From NCBI RefSeq assembly GCF_014359955.1, contig NZ_JACIYL010000085.1:1-9770 (forward strand): a stretch of DNA of 9,770 bases. The letters are read 5' to 3'. Shown here piece by piece: positions 7,027 through 9,770 of the stretch; positions within the stretch are counted from its first letter, which is position 1, and each line of letters begins with the position of its first letter. The DNA is from Thermogutta sp. GTDB lineage: Bacteria; Planctomycetota; Planctomycetia; Pirellulales; Thermoguttaceae. The translations under genes were made by a program, and so were the position numbers. Under the pieces are notes generated by a model. It was not told where the DNA came from. It made no database searches and was given only the letters and a program-made list of their open reading frames with translations.

Positions 7027-8496
7027 GTGCGACGTCGCGAATTTTGCCAGCAAATAGGAAGCGCCATTGGGCTTTATGCCTTTTCCAGACGCGGTTACGC
7101 GCTTCCAATCACAGGACAGGATCCCGCTCTTCCCAGAAAAGCCCATGAGGCTCTTGTGCGGGCCGTGCGATTCTTTGACGAGCAAGTTTCTGTCGAAGGG
7201 GGTTACGTATGGGCGTATTCCGAGGATTTGCGCTTTCGCGAAGGTGAGGGGCCGGCGTCACCGTCAACGGCCTGGGTGCAACCACCGGGCAGTCCGAGTG
7301 TCGGAATGGCGCTGCTCAACGCGTTTCGCCTGACGAAGGAGCCCGTTTGTCTTCAAGCGGCTACCCGCACAGCTCATGCACTTGTGAAAGGCCAACTCGT
7401 TTCGGGGGGCTGGGATTACCGAATCGAATTTTCGCCGGACCTGCGGAGGAACTACCGTTACCGTCAGCCGCCAAGTGGTGGTGAGAAAGCACGAAACTTG
7501 TCAACGCTCGACGACAATACGACACAGTCGGCGCTGCAGTTCCTGATCGAGTTCGATCGCACAACAGGAATGGCCGACAAAGAGGTCCATGAAGCGGTTC
7601 TTTACGGGCTGAATTCTCTTTTGGCGGTGCAACGTCCTAACGGAGGCTGGCCCCAGCGATTCAGCGAACCACCTCGCCCCGAGAGTTATCCGGACGTGCC
7701 GGCCTCTTATCCAGTGGACGGGCCGCGCCAGTGGCCGGGCAGGCCTTACTACGATTGTTACACTCTCAACGACAACGCACATAACGATGCCCTTAAAACA
7801 GTGCTTCTGGCCTGGCGGGTGTACGGAGACGAACGATATCGTGTGGCAGCCCAACGAGCCGCAGAGTTCCTATTAAAAGCCCAGATGCCGGATCCACAGC
7901 CCGCCTGGGCCCAGCAGTACGATGCCCAAATGCACCCTTGCTGGGCACGGAAGTTCGAGCCGCCGGCCATCTCTGGCGGAGAATCACAGGGTGTGCTGCG
8001 GGCACTGATTCTGGCATTTCACGAGCTGGAGGAATCACGCTTCCTCGATCCTCTTCCCCGCGCTCTTGCCTATCTTGAGCGGTCTTTACTTCCCGATGGA
8101 AAGTTAGCACGATTTTATGAATTGAAGACGAATCGGCCCTTGTATTTCACACAGGACTATCAGTTAACATACAGTGATGCAGATCTCCCGACGCACTATG
8201 CCTTCAAAGTAGATAATGATATTGGCAGTATCCGACAGCTTTATGAACGCGCTCGCCGCACAGGACCGCAACCGTTGGGGAAAAAGGAAGCTCCCTCCCC
8301 TGCTCTCTCTCCCGATCTGGTGCGATCAGCGGAACAAGTGGTAAGACAGTTGGATGAACAGGGGCGTTGGGTCGAGAAAGGGAGCCTCAAAACCATCGGG
8401 AAAGATCAAACTGGAAATCGGATCATCACCACGCGAACGTTCATCAAAAATATCGGAATACTCGCTCAATATCTTGCAGCTGTGCGAAAAGAATAA
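7027..8496 (+). CDS. Exported pectate lyase-like protein (PL10 / pectic acid lyase family)
   Basis: Predicted secreted polysaccharide lyase of 489 residues, cleaving polygalacturonate-type chains by beta-elimination if the family assignment holds. It begins [15 protein letters not shown], an Arg-rich, Tat-like leader with a short hydrophobic core. The body is an alpha/alpha toroid made of repeated helices: [13 protein letters not shown] (88-100), [16 protein letters not shown] (161-176), [20 protein letters not shown] (194-213), [17 protein letters not shown] (247-263), then PAWAQQYD (292-299) and [14 protein letters not shown] (307-320). The two DN-helix motifs, the QxPNGGWPQ turn and the WAQQYD box are what I associate with the Pec_lyase/PL10 family. 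About 70 C-terminal residues after a Lys/Pro linker (around 415-430) look like a small extra segment. GTG 7027 is the start, with GGGGAGG six bases upstream. A related toroid enzyme on another glycan is possible. Confidence 0.75.
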   Translation: MRRREFCQQIGSAIGLYAFSRRGYALPITGQDPALPRKAHEALVRAVRFFDEQVSVEGGYVWAYSEDLRFREGEGPASPSTAWVQPPGSPSVGMALLNAFRLTKEPVCLQAATRTAHALVKGQLVSGGWDYRIEFSPDLRRNYRYRQPPSGGEKARNLSTLDDNTTQSALQFLIEFDRTTGMADKEVHEAVLYGLNSLLAVQRPNGGWPQRFSEPPRPESYPDVPASYPVDGPRQWPGRPYYDCYTLNDNAHNDALKTVLLAWRVYGDERYRVAAQRAAEFLLKAQMPDPQPAWAQQYDAQMHPCWARKFEPPAISGGESQGVLRALILAFHELEESRFLDPLPRALAYLERSLLPDGKLARFYELKTNRPLYFTQDYQLTYSDADLPTHYAFKVDNDIGSIRQLYERARRTGPQPLGKKEAPSPALSPDLVRSAEQVVRQLDEQGRWVEKGSLKTIGKDQTGNRIITTRTFIKNIGILAQYLAAVRKE

Positions 8497-8612
8497 TCTC
8501 CGAATATCACACGGGATAAAAGTTTCTGAAAGAGCGGCATCCTGATGCGAGGACGACGCTCGAATGTTGTTTACATAGCGATTGGCTGCTTCTGGCTTGG
8601 GGAGATCATCGC
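8497..8612 (+). other. Spacer between lyase and sulfatase genes
   Basis: This 116-base gap contains a small perfect hairpin GCATC-CT-GATGC (8537-8548), which can be enclosed by AGCG and CGCT a few bases outside. There is no T tract. No promoter pair is convincing, although TTGTTT near 8567 could act as a -35 element with a poor -10. Read-through from the lyase gene is plausible. Confidence 0.3.
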
Positions 8613-9770
8613 ATGAGACGTTGCACAACGCTGGCGTTGGTGGAGGGAGTGCTGGCTGTGGGATTGGGCCTTTGCGCGGCCACACCTTTCGCGTTTGGCG
8701 CTGCACCGCGACCGAATATCGTCTGGCTGACCACGGAGGACAACGCCGCATGCTGGTATCGGCTCTATAATCCGGCAGGGGCACCGATGCCCAACGTGGA
8801 ACGATTGGCGAAAGAGGGAATTGTTTTTAATAATGTCTATTCATGCTCACCCGTTTGTTCGCCAGCCCGAAGTACCCTCATCTCCGGCTGTTACGCACCG
8901 CGGTTGGGTGCGCAGTGGCACCGGAAAATCCTGCCGGTGAAGCTTCCCCCAGGCCTGCATATGTTTCCCTGGTACCTGCGTCAGGCCGGCTACTATACGA
9001 CGAATAACAGCAAAGAGGATTATAATTTTGCCCCTTCCGAAAAGGCAGATGTGTGGGACGAATCTTCGCCGCGGGCCAGCTACCGCAACCGGCGACCGGG
9101 GCAACCATTTTTTCATGTTCAAAACTTTGGCCGAACCCACGAGAGTCAGTTATTCCCCAATAAAGACAATTCCGAGCTGGAAACGGATCCCAACTCCGTT
9201 GTCTTGTTTCCCTACCATCCCGATACGCCCCTTTTCAGAAATAAATACGCGCATTGTCTGGATCTGCAGCGCGAAGTCGATCGACAGATCGGCGATTTTA
9301 TTCGGCAGCTCGAAAAGGATGGACTACTCGATGATACGTTCATCTTTCAATTTGGTGACAACGGCGGTGTCTTGCCCGGCAGCAAGGGGTATGCCCGGGA
9401 GGACGGCTTGCACGTTGCTTTGATTGTGTATGTTCCCAAAAACTGGCAGCACCTGGTCCCTGCACCGCGTGGCTCACGGGTGGATGGGGTCATTCAGTTC
9501 GTTGATCTGGGTCCCACGGTACTCAACCTCGCCGGCGTGCCGATCCCGGAGGGAATGGACGGCAAACCGTTTTTGGGACCCGGTGTCACACCGGAAGAAC
9601 TCAATCAGAGGAACCAGGCCTTCGGCTACGCCGATCGCTTTGATGAAAAATATGACCTCGTCCGTTTTCTGCGAAAGGGCAAATATACTTACTGGCGAAA
9701 TTACCAACCTTTCAACTTTGACGGCCTCTACAACGAGTATCGTAATAAGCAGGCCGCCTACCGGGAATGG
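8613..9770 (+). CDS. Sulfatase (formylglycine type, heparan N-sulfatase-like), C-terminus cut by window edge
   Basis: Type I sulfatases hydrolyse sulfate esters or sulfamates using a formylglycine made from Cys or Ser. The first 386 residues are visible and the frame is still open at the window end. A hydrophobic leader (about 1-30, ending FAFGA) indicates export. PNIVWLTTEDN (34-44) is the first metal-binding strand, with Glu-Asp where many sulfatases have Asp-Asp, as in heparan N-sulfatase-like planctomycete members. The formylglycine motif C-x-P-x-R is CSPAR at 82-86 within VCSPARSTLISG; Cys78 is a second CSP but lacks the Arg. FGDNGG (247-252) supplies the Asp/Asn metal ligands and SKG (257-259) the sulfate-contacting Lys, followed by GLHVALIVYVP and the VDLGPTVLNLAGVPIP signature. 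ATG 8613 has GGGGAG eight bases upstream. The substrate cannot be read directly. The lyase neighbour suggests a sulfated glycan. An anaerobic maturase or FGE must exist elsewhere. Confidence 0.94.
   Translation, partial: MRRCTTLALVEGVLAVGLGLCAATPFAFGAAPRPNIVWLTTEDNAACWYRLYNPAGAPMPNVERLAKEGIVFNNVYSCSPVCSPARSTLISGCYAPRLGAQWHRKILPVKLPPGLHMFPWYLRQAGYYTTNNSKEDYNFAPSEKADVWDESSPRASYRNRRPGQPFFHVQNFGRTHESQLFPNKDNSELETDPNSVVLFPYHPDTPLFRNKYAHCLDLQREVDRQIGDFIRQLEKDGLLDDTFIFQFGDNGGVLPGSKGYAREDGLHVALIVYVPKNWQHLVPAPRGSRVDGVIQFVDLGPTVLNLAGVPIPEGMDGKPFLGPGVTPEELNQRNQAFGYADRFDEKYDLVRFLRKGKYTYWRNYQPFNFDGLYNEYRNKQAAYREW

Overview
The window looks like a chromosomal segment from a planctomycete, probably the Pirellulales/Thermogutta side of the phylum. 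This placement is inferred from gene content and moderately high GC (estimated by eye), not from a marker gene. The pointers are a DUF1570 metallopeptidase, a twin-arginine-exported Gfo/Idh/MocA oxidoreductase with a typical planctomycete C-terminus, a PL10-like pectate lyase and a formylglycine-type sulfatase, with generous spacers between genes.

Layout. Left part (minus strand): the first 131 codons of enolase (393 to 1, cut by the window edge) and, upstream of it, a small HEAT-repeat lipoprotein gene (1514 to 759). A 365-base non-coding gap between them carries a near-perfect 15-base direct repeat 52 bases apart, just upstream of enolase. A 560-base divergent spacer (about 1515-2077) follows with no convincing gene. 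Middle (plus strand): a compact cluster of a 169-residue helical protein (2078-2587), a 467-residue SPFH/band-7 protein of the YdjI/COG4260 type (2714-4117), and an exported HExxH metallopeptidase of the DUF1570 family (4152-5321, with an alternative upstream start that overlaps the SPFH gene). Right part (plus strand): exported Gfo/Idh/MocA oxidoreductase (5510-6847), PL10-like pectate lyase (7027-8496) and a sulfatase (8613 to beyond the window end).

How the genes may work together. The three right-hand genes read like the exported tool set planctomycetes use on sulfated or uronate-containing polysaccharides: a lyase, a desulfating enzyme and a sugar-oxidising dehydrogenase. The middle cluster is the least explained part. 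Its SPFH protein lacks the usual C-terminal zinc ribbon and instead has a Gly/Met patch, a Pro/Ala linker and a domain of about 130 residues resembling the YbjN / type III chaperone-like fold. Its partner has a distinctive VPG-x-RGY motif, and a secreted zinc peptidase lies directly downstream. The two genes upstream and at the centre of this cluster are each preceded by the same GGGG-N6-TATGAT arrangement. The best candidate for an undescribed system is this helical protein + SPFH-chaperone-like fusion + metallopeptidase module, possibly a membrane-stress or envelope-quality-control unit; that role is inference.
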